This document shows, piece after piece, positions 15,014-23,390 of a stretch of DNA of 48,352 nucleotides. Source of the DNA: Ruminococcus sp. AF31-8BH. Its GTDB lineage: Bacteria; Bacillota; Clostridia; Lachnospirales; Lachnospiraceae. A model generated the notes under the pieces. The model was not told the origin of the DNA. It saw only the letters and a program-made list of their open reading frames with translations, and ran no database searches. A program made the translations under genes and the position numbers. The DNA is taken from assembly GCF_003460605.1 (NCBI RefSeq), contig NZ_QTVN01000022.1:19241-67592 (forward strand), written 5' to 3'. The first letter of the stretch is position 1. Every line of letters begins with the position of its first letter.

Positions 15014-15513
15014 TCTGCCCCTTCTTCCCTGAGTATTGTATTTAGAGTAACCGAACCGGCACTGTAATATGTATCTGGCTCATAAGCCATAATCTTTAAT
15101 TTAATTGCAGTACCATCTTCCACTTCGGAAGTAAGTGATACAGATTTTACATATTCTCCAGGCCTGATAAGTCCTGTCTCTCCCAAAAGAGTTCCATTTG
15201 CAGTCAGGACACGAAGCTTCAGCCATACATCAAATTCTTCTGAATTCGTAAAATAAACATCTGCTGCATCGTCTTTCACAATCACATTTCCACAGATATA
15301 TGCCCTAAATTCCATTCCATCCTGATAGATTTCCGACCATCCAAGGTCCTCCGGTACTGTCGGCATGCCACTAACCGCCGCTTTTTCGAAAGGCGGTGGT
15401 GAGAACGAGCGAACATCATCCTGTTTCCCATTGTTTATTAATGCCAGTACCATAGCACACAATGACAACACACATACCATACAGGCAACAGGCAAGCTCC
15501 AATTTTTATTCAT
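15010..15513 (-). CDS. Membrane-anchored extracytoplasmic protein
   Basis: A 167-residue protein with one N-terminal membrane segment (about residues 7-27) and an extracellular beta-rich domain. The segment D-D-A-A-D-V-Y-F-T-N-S-E-E-F-D-V-W-L-K-L-R resembles the core of the 186-residue protein at 17182-17742 (S-D-N-K-A-N-L-M-F-Q-N-P), and both contain L-x-P-G-Y/E. I regard them as one family of anchored Ig-like proteins. Function unknown. It is coupled to the sortase-tail gene by ATGA overlap, about 157 nt after the preceding operon gene; a hairpin with wobble pairs lies in that gap (about 15577-15610). Confidence 0.7.
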   Translation of the reverse strand: MNKNWSLPVACMVCVLSLCAMVLALINNGKQDDVRSFSPPPFEKAAVSGMPTVPEDLGWSEIYQDGMEFRAYICGNVIVKDDAADVYFTNSEEFDVWLKLRVLTANGTLLGETGLIRPGEYVKSVSLTSEVEDGTAIKLKIMAYEPDTYYSAGSVTLNTILREEGAE

Positions 15514-15670
15514 TAAAATCCCTCATTTACATTATCATCTGTCATATTTGCCTCAAACAATGCGGTTTGGAGTAAATATCACAGATGATCTGCACAGACC
15601 GTTCAGCCTGCACAGATCTCTGCCTATTTTAATTTGCTTTCTATCCAGCAAACACACTCCAACATATTGT

Positions 15671-16534
15671 CTAAATAACTTTTACTGTCAATGTTGGATT
15701 ATTTTCATTTCTCAAATCAACCGTGAGACGGATAGTTTTGCCAGTCAAAGCCATTGTACTCGGTAAAGAAACACCATAACTTCCGTTTCCACTATTTACC
15801 TTCTGCAGGGAATATGTACCCTCTGCCTTTATGGTTCCATCTTTAATGACATATTTTTCTTGTGAATTTACTTTATTATAAATATAGAAGATGCTAGCCG
15901 AATAATTATCCGCTGTACATTCTTTCTCTACAGTGTATACACCATCTGTCAATGTAGTTTTTAAAAATCCCCAGCTTATATCGCCATTTCCATCCCACTT
16001 ATAATTCGAGGAGGTACCAACATAATCCGAAATAGTCACCGTCACATTGCCAATCTCTTTCTTTTCGGCTTTTGTATCTGAAAGAGCCCCCTCCAAGGAC
16101 AAGGTCGTTGTTTCACTTGGACTTTCCCCAACGTTTGTTCCTTCTGCTGATTTTAATCCTATTTTAGAATTCGTAAAAGTTCCGGTAATGTTACTGTCAG
16201 TTTTATCATAAGCCAGAGAAGCTGTGATATCCGCATTCGAATTATTCGTTACAGTAATCTGATCAGCCCCTTCCTGACAAGTCCATGAACTTGTACCGGA
16301 TGCTTCCTTATATTTTAAAGTTGTTGGATCCCAGCTTTTTGTAACGCCCGAACTATATGTATATTCCAGACTTCCCCACTTCACATCAACACTATATACA
16401 GTATCTGTGTTTTCTTTCCCGGCTTGATAAGTTGCTTTTATATCAGCTGATTTATCCTCTACTGCATATACAAGATTTCCCATAGACATGCTCAAAGTAA
16501 GAGCGAGTGTTGCTGCAATTATTTTTTTCATCAT
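15671..16534 (-). CDS. Secreted protein with shared WGS/W-P domain, long form
   Basis: A 287-residue secreted protein. The signal peptide (M-M-K-K, about 23 residues) ends near V-Y-A. Residues about 45-165 carry the domain shared with the proteins at 16552 and 17755: V-D-V-K-W-G-S-L-E-Y-T-Y, W-D-P-T-T-x-x-Y, S-W-T, V-T-N-N-S-N, then L-S-L-E-G-A-L and I-G-N-V-T-V-T-I. A second beta-rich part of about 110 residues follows, with Y-K-W-D-G-N-G and a final L-T-V-D-L-R segment. No Cys anchor or sortase tail is seen, so it is probably released or associates with its neighbours. GGAGGGCGG precedes the start; 16531 is an alternative ATG. Confidence 0.72.
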   Translation of the reverse strand: MMKKIIAATLALTLSMSMGNLVYAVEDKSADIKATYQAGKENTDTVYSVDVKWGSLEYTYSSGVTKSWDPTTLKYKEASGTSSWTCQEGADQITVTNNSNADITASLAYDKTDSNITGTFTNSKIGLKSAEGTNVGESPSETTTLSLEGALSDTKAEKKEIGNVTVTISDYVGTSSNYKWDGNGDISWGFLKTTLTDGVYTVEKECTADNYSASIFYIYNKVNSQEKYVIKDGTIKAEGTYSLQKVNSGNGSYGVSLPSTMALTGKTIRLTVDLRNENNPTLTVKVI

Positions 16535-16551
16535 TCTTTCCGCCCTCCTTC

Positions 16552-17121
16552 TTATTCCTGTGATGCTGTATCTGCATCTGCGATTTTTACTGTTACACTA
16601 CCGATTTTTGCTTTATTTGCATTTTTATCTGTTAATGCCCCTGACAGAGAAATCGTAGTCGACGCAGTAGATGCAGTACCCGCTACTGCGGTTGTCGCAC
16701 CAATAGACGCATCCTTAAGACTCAAAGAATCATTATCAACTTTCGCAGTGATACCTGTATACGAACCCGACGTTGCTGCTTCAACAGTTGCAGTCAATGC
16801 CTTATTAGAGCGATTGGTAACTGTCACCTTGTTCGCTCCATCTTGATTCGACCAGCTTCCTTCTCCGACAGATTCCGTATACTGGTGTGTTGATGGATTC
16901 CATGTTTTGGATACAGCTCCATCCGTATACGTGAATTCCATGCTTCCCCACGATACATCAACGGCATACACTGTTGCTACTTCGCCTTCAGGTTGATAAG
17001 TTCCATATACTGCATGGCGGTCTGTTCCTCCGGCTGAATTTATTGGTGCCGCCATTGCTACTGTCCCGGAGGATAACCCAAGTATAGTCGCTACACAAAG
17101 AGTTAATGCTTTTTTCTTCAT
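16552..17121 (-). CDS. Secreted protein with shared WGS/W-P domain, short form
   Basis: A 189-residue protein: signal peptide with cleavage expected near A-M-A-A (about residue 24), then one copy of the shared domain (V-D-V-S-W-G-S-M-E-F-T-Y-T, W-N-P-S-T-H-Q-Y, W-S-N-Q-D-G, V-T-V-T-N-R-S-N, I-S-L-S-G-A-L, I-G-S-V-T-V-K-I). It ends directly after the domain, without an anchor. The start at 17121 has AGGAAG upstream; the longer frame to 17142 has no site. It lies 17 nt before the longer paralogue and was probably produced by duplication. The family is not one I can name. Confidence 0.72.
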   Translation of the reverse strand: MKKKALTLCVATILGLSSGTVAMAAPINSAGGTDRHAVYGTYQPEGEVATVYAVDVSWGSMEFTYTDGAVSKTWNPSTHQYTESVGEGSWSNQDGANKVTVTNRSNKALTATVEAATSGSYTGITAKVDNDSLSLKDASIGATTAVAGTASTASTTISLSGALTDKNANKAKIGSVTVKIADADTASQE

Positions 17122-17181
17122 TGCTTTTCTTCCTTTCTGCAAAACATTTTATTACATCTTCTTTTTGAAGTATGTTTTCGC

Positions 17182-17742
17182 TTAATCAGTCACTGTAATT
17201 TTGATTCCTTCGATATTTCCATTCAGGACTGCTTTCTCCCCTGAATCCGGATCATAATACAGAACATTGTATCTTCCTGTATAATCTCCCACAGAGAGTT
17301 TTGCTGCATCTTTTATCAGATCCAGCTGTTCAATTTTATATCCGGGTGACAGAGTTCCGGACTGGGCAATCACAGTTTCTGTTCCATCTTCACTGATAAT
17401 AACAAGTTGAAGCACAATATCATTTACTGATTTCGATGGATTTTGAAACATCAGGTTTGCCTTATTATCAGAAAGTGAAATATGTACTTCCTTCTGATAA
17501 ACCATACTGACTGCTCCCCCGCCCTTAGATACCTCCATCTTTTCTTCTGAATCACCTGTTACAGGTTCTGCATATTCTTCTTCTTTCTGTGGTGCATAGT
17601 CAGGAGCAAGTGCCGGACCGGTATTCCTGAAAAATAACGCCCAGATTGTCACTGCTAATGCAACAAATGTAACAACAAGAAGTACAGTAATGATTATTTT
17701 TGTCCTATTTGCAGATATCTTTTTTTCGGACTGTTTTCCCAC
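17182..17742 (-). CDS. Membrane-anchored extracytoplasmic protein
   Basis: A 186-residue protein: a basic N-terminus, one membrane segment at about 15-37, a Pro/Glu-rich linker (Y-A-P-Q-K-E-E-E-Y), and a beta-rich domain (V-H-I-S-L-S-D-N-K-A-N-L-M-F-Q-N-P-S). Orientation with the domain outside is inferred from the charged N-terminus. It begins with GTG at 17742, behind AAGGAGGTGATC, a near-perfect ribosome binding site. It is related in plan to the 167-residue protein further downstream. These two may hold the secreted paralogues at the membrane; that is a guess from the operon. Confidence 0.7.
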   Translation of the reverse strand: MGKQSEKKISANRTKIIITVLLVVTFVALAVTIWALFFRNTGPALAPDYAPQKEEEYAEPVTGDSEEKMEVSKGGGAVSMVYQKEVHISLSDNKANLMFQNPSKSVNDIVLQLVIISEDGTETVIAQSGTLSPGYKIEQLDLIKDAAKLSVGDYTGRYNVLYYDPDSGEKAVLNGNIEGIKITVTD

Positions 17743-17754
17743 TTGATCACCTCC

Positions 17755-19101
17755 TTACCCGGCCTGTTCATAAGATACCGTTCCGATCACCTCACCGTTT
17801 ATTCCCGGATCTGGTTCCCCGTAAAGGTTAAGGTATACCGTAGCCGTATTCTCGGCAGAAATGGAAAGTTTCTGAACTGTTTCGCCTTTCTGGTCCTTGA
17901 ATACTCCGGTAATTTCCTTGTGTGATTCTGACGGCTTATAAGACAGAATAAGTGTCACATCCTCATTTCCTTTATTTGTGAAACTCACTTTCCCTTCTCC
18001 CTCTTCATAAGTCCATTGCCCGGACGTCGCATTTTCATAGCAATGTGTATCTGGATTCCACTGACCTCTGGAACCCGGATGATAAACAGCATTTAGCCCA
18101 GACAATTCCATTACAATGGAATCCTCACTTTCTGTATCCGGTTCCGGTATCAGAGAACGGGAAGCAAGAGCATAGGTTCCAAACGTTCCGGTATCAAAGG
18201 CAATGATATTTTCACGGCTGTCTGCATCACCACAGATTACTGCCTGCCCATCCCTGACACAGACAAGTACCCTGTCTTCCATCTGCGCCTGTACATCGGT
18301 TGTTTCCATAATCATTGAAAGCATTTCCTGGCTTTCTGCAATTCTCAAAGGTTCCTCATCATTTTTCTGCCTGAACAGACGCAGAGAAAAATACTGCTCC
18401 ACAGTGTATCCATTACTTTCTGCCCACTGTTCCAGAATAGCATTCTCCGCTTTCAGGGAATTTCTTTCTTCTTCTGAGAGTTTTTGTTCTTCTGCTTTCT
18501 CCTGCTCATCCTTCAAAAGATCATCCAGCAGGTCAGCGTATATCAGCACATTTCCATGTCCCCCCTGCCTGATCTCATCCTCCGAAAATAATGATCGTGC
18601 GAACGGTTGCTGCCCGTCTTTGAGTTTCAGCTGATTCACTCCCAAAGAAACTCTTGTAGCCAGGTCAAATGTCATTTCTGCCGGGGTTTGTGTGGAATCT
18701 TCCGTAACCGGCTCCGTAAATGTTTCATTTTCATCCCCATTTGGTTCCTTCATCTCTGTTTCGTTCTCATTCGGAACTGCCACAAAGTCCTCTGTTATAA
18801 CTTCAATCGGAGTTTCCACTGGAGCCTCTGTTATAGCTTCAGTCGGAGCTTCCACTGGCGTCTCTGTTATAGCTTCAGTCGGAGTTTCCACTGGAGCCTC
18901 TGTTTCTTCCTCAACCGGCAGCTCTGTTGATGACTGGAAAGGTTCCGCTTCCGAAGTCTGTGTTTCCGACTCTGTTGATTGCTTCGTCATTTCAGTCTCG
19001 GCTGCAGACACTGTACCGGAAATCAGGCTAAGTGCTGCTGCAGCCGCAAGTATCCATCTGGCTTTTTTGAAGCAGAACCGATTTTTGCTTTCTTTTTTCA
19101 T
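17755..19101 (-). CDS. Large secreted protein with PT-rich repeats and shared domain
   Basis: A 448-residue secreted protein. The signal peptide ends near V-S-A-A (about residue 33). Residues about 35-145 are a Thr/Pro/Glu-rich low-complexity stretch with 12-residue repeats of the form E-A-P-V-E-T-P-T-E-A-I-T, encoded by three 36-bp units at 18794-18901. A helical, Glu/Lys-rich middle part follows (about 170-250). The last 110 residues hold a degenerate copy of the shared domain (W-N-P-D-T-H-C-Y, W-T-Y, V-S-F-T-N-K-G-N, V-Y-L-N-L-Y-G, I-G-T-V-S-Y). It has no sortase tail. It is the first structural gene after the LuxR regulator, 45 nt downstream, with AGAGGATAACG before ATG. Confidence 0.72.
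   Translation of the reverse strand: MKKESKNRFCFKKARWILAAAAALSLISGTVSAAETEMTKQSTESETQTSEAEPFQSSTELPVEEETEAPVETPTEAITETPVEAPTEAITEAPVETPIEVITEDFVAVPNENETEMKEPNGDENETFTEPVTEDSTQTPAEMTFDLATRVSLGVNQLKLKDGQQPFARSLFSEDEIRQGGHGNVLIYADLLDDLLKDEQEKAEEQKLSEEERNSLKAENAILEQWAESNGYTVEQYFSLRLFRQKNDEEPLRIAESQEMLSMIMETTDVQAQMEDRVLVCVRDGQAVICGDADSRENIIAFDTGTFGTYALASRSLIPEPDTESEDSIVMELSGLNAVYHPGSRGQWNPDTHCYENATSGQWTYEEGEGKVSFTNKGNEDVTLILSYKPSESHKEITGVFKDQKGETVQKLSISAENTATVYLNLYGEPDPGINGEVIGTVSYEQAG
18794..18901 (-). repeat. Three tandem 36-bp units in the surface-protein gene
   Basis: Units at 18794-18829, 18830-18865 and 18866-18901 differ by only a few bases. They encode the Thr/Pro/Glu-rich 12-residue repeats. 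Being a multiple of three, copy number can change without breaking the frame. Confidence 0.85.
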
Positions 19102-19145
19102 ATCGTTATCCTCTTTTCGCCATTTGCGCTAAAGCGGGCATTGAC

Positions 19146-21491
19146 TCAGATCAGCTTCCGCTTTCTGGCCTCTGTAATTGCTGCTGCTTTATTCCTGACA
19201 CCAAATTTCCGATAAGTTTCTTTATTATGGTATTTCACTGTTGCCTCTGAAATTTTCAGCTCTTTTGCTATATCTGCAGACGACTTACCTTCTGACTGCA
19301 GTTTTAATATCTCCAGCGCATGTTCACTTAAAACAATATTGTTTCTGGAAGCCAGATAAGAAGGATATGATTTAGCCATCTGTCTGCATTCTGACATGAT
19401 CTGGTTTCGATAACTATTGTCTTTCCATATAAATTCGCACTTTTTAAACATTGGAAGAAGTGCTGTTCCTTCCCTAGTAAATATTCTCACAAAATGATAT
19501 TCTTCCGCCTGACTGATGCTGGTTTGAAGAGTATCCTTCCACTGCTTCTGTTCCAGTTTATACTGAACAATAGAAAGCAAGATCATCGCTTCCATATGAA
19601 TATAGGTGCGTTTCATAATCTCCGCATAATGCAGGAGCTGCTGCAGCAGGCAATAAGCTGCTTCCAATTTTCCAAGAGAAATATATACTCTCACTTTTGT
19701 CAGATATCGAAAACGTTCCATTGTGCAAAATTCCGCATTCTCATCTGGTGCCTGTTTCATCCAGTCTGAAACATCTTCACCCTGATACAGCTTAATCCGG
19801 CAAATAAAAGCATCAATATTGGAAATCAGATTCGGTGCTTCCTCTTCCGCACGATCACGCAATGCATCAAGAGATACAAGTGCGCCATCTGCATCATTTT
19901 TCAAAACAGACAGCCATGCAAGGATTCCTGTTCCTACAAAAACCTGTTCCAGCATACCCCCCCGTTCTGCATCCATACGGCCTTTTTCCGCCTTTGAAAA
20001 AATCTCAAAAATATCTTTTCCTTTTTCCAGATAGCTCTCCGCAAGAGCAAGATATACAAGGCCCTTTCCATATTTTTCAAGAACAAATTCTACCGGTTTA
20101 CCAATCGTAAGTGCCAGTTCTGTGTCCCGTTTCGACCATTCACAGAAATCTTTTCCTCCGTTCATCATAGAAGGAAGATTGCTGGTCACAGACAGCTCTG
20201 GAAGAACTGCTTTTTTATTATGAATTAACAGGTCTGCATTTTTCAGCAGATCGATCATGTTCGCTGTGCCAGTATGAGGAAGTGCTATTTTTAAATAAAG
20301 CAGCCTGCTGAGAGCTTCTTTTTTCATACTACCTGAGTGTTCTTCTGCAAATTTTTCCAGCTGATGATACCAGCGGTTGCTTTCTTCTATATTCATCAGC
20401 ATAGATTGCAGCAAACTGATTCCTGCCATAAGTACCGGACTTCCCGAGATGAGTTCTTCCGGCAGTTTCAGATAGTATTTCCGCAGTTCATAAAAATGTC
20501 CACTGGAAGGATTCTTACGTGCATTGGAGATCAAAAGTCTGGAAATGCTTTCCATGTCGTTGTATTTTTCATACATGGAAAGTGCCTCAAGAGGTTTTTC
20601 CTCCAATTCATAATATAAGCCAGCTACATAATAAAGATGGTTGATCTGCTCAATGCTTCTCTTCCTCCGTAGTCTCTGCTGCATGGATTTCCTCATAGGC
20701 CATCTGCATTTCCAGATTCCATCGGTTCCTCTTATGTCAAAAAAGTTTCCAACTTCTTCAGCCCGAAAGATCAGTTTCTCCACATCACTTCGTCCTGTAA
20801 GCATGGACGCAAGTCTGACTGTAAATGTTTCTACAATGGACATGTCCATAAAAAACTCCTGCAGTTCCAAATCCCACTGATCGTATACATGGGTTTCCAG
20901 ATAATCCCACTGCCGTCTCTGTGTCAGTTCCAGATTTCCTTTTTCCATTGCAAAAAATAAAAGAGATAACGCATTTCCACCGCCCAGATTCCATGCCTTC
21001 TGATGTTCTTCCCGGGTAAGATGAATATCATATTGTTCTATATATGTAATCTGCTCATCTAATGAAAGAAGAAAATCACTTTCTTCGATTTCGGCAAATA
21101 TGTATTTCGTCCGAAGTGGAAGAAGCCATCTCGGAAACGGACATCTGGCGATCAGGATCAGCCATACGTTATTTAAGCTCAGTAATTTGCAGATTACTTC
21201 AAAATAACTTTCTCTTTCTGTTGTATCTGTGAGATTTTGAAGATCATCAAGTATTACTGTGTATTCCGCAGATTGTTCTTTTATTTTAATCTGGTCTGCA
21301 CTTGTTTCTGATGCACTGTAATAGCTGCAGCGTTTCATATTCAAATTGTGCATAACCAGAGAAGTCTTTCCGATGCCTGTAACTCCATACAGGTATAACG
21401 GTGTTCGAAGTTTTTTGGCAGAGCGAAATTTGCAAATAGCTTTTTGAGGGCATATATATTTATCATCAGTAAATTTGACTATTTTCTGCAT
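19146..21491 (-). CDS. MalT/LAL-type LuxR transcriptional activator
   Basis: A 781-residue regulator. An N-terminal STAND/AAA-like ATPase has Walker A G-V-T-G-I-G-K-T at 36-43 and Walker B V-I-L-D-D-L at about 79-84. A long helical, TPR-like middle follows. The C-terminal 65 residues are a LuxR helix-turn-helix (L-S-E-H-A-L-E-I-L-K-L-Q-S-E-G-K-S, I-A-K-E-L-K-I-S-E-A-T-V-K-Y-H). Such proteins bind an inducer and ATP before activating transcription. ATG 21491 is backed by GGAGGG 4 nt upstream; the frame extends to 21617 without a site. It is followed after 45 nt by the exported-protein operon, its obvious target. A perfect dyad at 21554-21573 lies in its leader or promoter. Confidence 0.88.
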   Translation of the reverse strand: MQKIVKFTDDKYICPQKAICKFRSAKKLRTPLYLYGVTGIGKTSLVMHNLNMKRCSYYSASETSADQIKIKEQSAEYTVILDDLQNLTDTTERESYFEVICKLLSLNNVWLILIARCPFPRWLLPLRTKYIFAEIEESDFLLSLDEQITYIEQYDIHLTREEHQKAWNLGGGNALSLLFFAMEKGNLELTQRRQWDYLETHVYDQWDLELQEFFMDMSIVETFTVRLASMLTGRSDVEKLIFRAEEVGNFFDIRGTDGIWKCRWPMRKSMQQRLRRKRSIEQINHLYYVAGLYYELEEKPLEALSMYEKYNDMESISRLLISNARKNPSSGHFYELRKYYLKLPEELISGSPVLMAGISLLQSMLMNIEESNRWYHQLEKFAEEHSGSMKKEALSRLLYLKIALPHTGTANMIDLLKNADLLIHNKKAVLPELSVTSNLPSMMNGGKDFCEWSKRDTELALTIGKPVEFVLEKYGKGLVYLALAESYLEKGKDIFEIFSKAEKGRMDAERGGMLEQVFVGTGILAWLSVLKNDADGALVSLDALRDRAEEEAPNLISNIDAFICRIKLYQGEDVSDWMKQAPDENAEFCTMERFRYLTKVRVYISLGKLEAAYCLLQQLLHYAEIMKRTYIHMEAMILLSIVQYKLEQKQWKDTLQTSISQAEEYHFVRIFTREGTALLPMFKKCEFIWKDNSYRNQIMSECRQMAKSYPSYLASRNNIVLSEHALEILKLQSEGKSSADIAKELKISEATVKYHNKETYRKFGVRNKAAAITEARKRKLI

Positions 21492-21553
21492 ATTTCCCTC
21501 CTTTGTTTTATCGTATTTATGTAAATATTGTAGCAAATTGAAGGTTGAGATGG

Positions 21554-21573
21554 AACTATCCAAAAGGATAGTT
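21554..21573. promoter_or_regulatory. Perfect dyad upstream of the LuxR regulator
   Basis: AACTATCC, four bases, GGATAGTT: two 8-bp arms in perfect inverted repeat, 63 nt before the regulator start. A TACAAT-like -10 lies between it and the gene on the minus strand. It may be the operator for autoregulation. Confidence 0.55.
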
Positions 21574-21596
21574 TCGGGCAAAAATTTGCAATAAAA

Positions 21597-21651
21597 ACAG
21601 ACCCTGTCATATTTCATAATCTGCTTTATGAAATATAATGGGGTCTGTTTA
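21597..21651 (-). terminator. Intrinsic terminator after the DUF1015 operon
   Basis: Long hairpin with outer arms AACAGACCC/GGGTCTGTT and inner ATATTTCATAA/TTTATGAAATAT pairing, broken by a small internal bulge, followed on the minus strand by TTTTTATT. It closes the DUF1015 unit and isolates the LuxR gene. Confidence 0.9.
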
Positions 21652-21661
21652 ATAAGGCTTT

Positions 21662-21850
21662 CTATTCTTCGCTTCCAAGCCGATGAGCCTCTTTATAAAT
21701 CTCACAGGCACTGTGATGTACACATCTTTTATATGCACAGTCCATAAATGTGAGAATTCGTCTGCCATCCTTTTCCTCGTATTCACAGCATACCGTCTGG
21801 CTTCCGTTGCAGGTGCGGCAAAAGCCGGAAATAAATTCTTCCGTCTCCAT
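21662..21850 (-). CDS. Small Cys-rich protein after DUF1015
   Basis: A 62-residue protein with seven Cys and two adjacent His, arranged F-C-x2-C, C-C, D-C, R-C-V-H-H-x2-C, suggesting a zinc or Fe-S site. ATG 21850 follows the DUF1015 stop by 3 nt and is preceded by GAGGTGAGCT, so it is translated from the same mRNA. I know no characterised relative. A longer frame in another phase over the same DNA (21649-21906) is less likely because it lacks such a site. Confidence 0.65.
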   Translation of the reverse strand: METEEFISGFCRTCNGSQTVCCEYEEKDGRRILTFMDCAYKRCVHHSACEIYKEAHRLGSEE

Positions 21851-21853
21851 AGC

Positions 21854-23104
21854 TCACCTCTGACACAGCTTATGTATAAAAATACCACTTCGAAGCTTTG
21901 GCTCAAACCAGGTGGATTTGGGCGGCATCAGCTTATTCTCGTCTGCAATCTGCATCAGATCTTCCATAGAAGTGGGATACAGTGCAAAAGCAATTCCGCG
22001 GCTCCTATCTGCCATAGCCTGAAGCTCTCTTAATTTATGGCTTCCGCCCACAAAAGAAATCCGCTTATTCGTCCTTGAATCTCCGATTCCAAGTATAGGT
22101 GCAAGCACCTGCTCCTGCAAAAGCTGGGAATCCAGCTGTCCCACTACGTCCTTGCCCTCATAAAGCTCCGTCTTCGCTTTCAGCAGATACCAGAAGCCAT
22201 CCAGATACAGTCCGAAGCAGTGCTTCTCCACAGGCTTGGCCGGAAAGCCCGGAACTATGGTCATGTCAAACTTCTCCTTGATCCGGGAAAGTACCTGCTC
22301 CGGTGTCTGACCATTTAAATCCTTCACCACACGATTATAGGCCAGAATCGTAAGCTGGTCATAGGGGAAAACAACGGACAGGAAAAAGTTAAACTCCTCG
22401 TCTCCTGTATACCCCGGATTCTCTTCTCTTCGTTTCAAGCCAACCTTCACCGCAGAGGCAGCTCTGTGATGTCCGTCTGCAATGTAAAGCGCCGGAATCT
22501 TCTCCATCTCCTCCCGGATCAGGGCAATTGCCTCGTCCTCATCGATCACCCACACACGATGTGTAATCTCATCTTCCTCTGTGAAGTCATATTCTGCCAG
22601 ATGATCCTTTTTCCACTGCGCAAGAAGACCGCTCAGTCTGTCGGTGTAGCGGCATGCCAGGTAAATAGGGCCTGTGTTTGCATCGCACACATCCACATGA
22701 TTGATGCGGTCCAGTTCCTTATCCGATCTGGTAAGCTCATGCTTCTTCACCACATTGTTCAGATAATCGTCAATGGAAGCACAGCCTGCAATTCCAGTCT
22801 GTACCTTCCCTTTGCGAACCAGTTCATATATGTAATAACAGGGCTTATGGTCCTGGGAAAGAATCCCCTTCTCTTCCATCTGAAGCAGATTCTCCTTTGC
22901 CTTCTTATATACCTCAGGGTCATAAAGCCCGGCATCTGCCGGAAGATCCATCTCCGCTCTGTCCACATGCAAAAAAGAATCCGGATTCTCTTTTCCGATT
23001 GCTGCGGCTTCCTCCCGGCTCACCACATCATAAGGAAGTGCTGCTACTGCCGCAGCCTTTTCCCTGGCAGGTCTTAAAGCCTTAAATGCCCGAAATACTG
23101 CCAT
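21854..23104 (-). CDS. DUF1015 family protein
   Basis: A 416-residue soluble protein with the DUF1015 hallmarks: F-x-A-x-R-P near the N-terminus, L-P-Y-D-V-V-S-R-E-E-A at about 23-33, N-P-x-S-F-L-H-V-x-R-A-E at about 40-51, and I-A-D-G-H-H-R near residue 210, which looks like a catalytic or metal site. Some relatives are annotated as SpoIIE- or serine-linked enzymes, but no reaction is established to my knowledge. It is transcribed away from the purine cluster, with the region 23105-23390 holding both promoters. It forms a two-gene unit with the Cys-rich protein. Confidence 0.85.
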   Translation of the reverse strand: MAVFRAFKALRPAREKAAAVAALPYDVVSREEAAAIGKENPDSFLHVDRAEMDLPADAGLYDPEVYKKAKENLLQMEEKGILSQDHKPCYYIYELVRKGKVQTGIAGCASIDDYLNNVVKKHELTRSDKELDRINHVDVCDANTGPIYLACRYTDRLSGLLAQWKKDHLAEYDFTEEDEITHRVWVIDEDEAIALIREEMEKIPALYIADGHHRAASAVKVGLKRREENPGYTGDEEFNFFLSVVFPYDQLTILAYNRVVKDLNGQTPEQVLSRIKEKFDMTIVPGFPAKPVEKHCFGLYLDGFWYLLKAKTELYEGKDVVGQLDSQLLQEQVLAPILGIGDSRTNKRISFVGGSHKLRELQAMADRSRGIAFALYPTSMEDLMQIADENKLMPPKSTWFEPKLRSGIFIHKLCQR

Positions 23105-23292
23105 AGTTTTATACTCCTTTCAAATCTGCCTGCCTCTTTTTAAAGTGCTCCAAAGGCGGTCTTTTTCTCTGACGGCAGACTATTTTCCTCTGTTTTTACA
23201 GGTGTCGTAACTTATATTATATCACAAATAATGCGGCTTCGCAATGAAACTAAATAATTTTTGAGAAAGCTAAATTTTTTTGTATTTTTCTA

Positions 23293-23323
23293 TTGCAAAT
23301 TGTTTTATTTATGTTATTATACT
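23293..23323 (+). promoter_or_regulatory. ygeX: Probable promoter of the ygeX operon
   Basis: TTGCAA (23293-23298), a 19-nt spacer and TATACT (23318-23323), 68 nt before the ygeX ATG, in an AT-rich stretch. The long spacer makes this a tentative call; it could mean that an activator is needed. Confidence 0.5.
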
Positions 23324-23390
23324 ATTAGAAAAACAAAAACGTAATGCAATATAACCAAATAAATCAAACACCACAAAGGAGGTTTTCCCC

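Noticed and set aside
18794..18901. Three 36-bp direct repeats as a mini-CRISPR
   Set aside because: The units are contiguous without spacers and encode an in-frame Thr/Pro/Glu repeat in a secreted protein; no cas genes are nearby.
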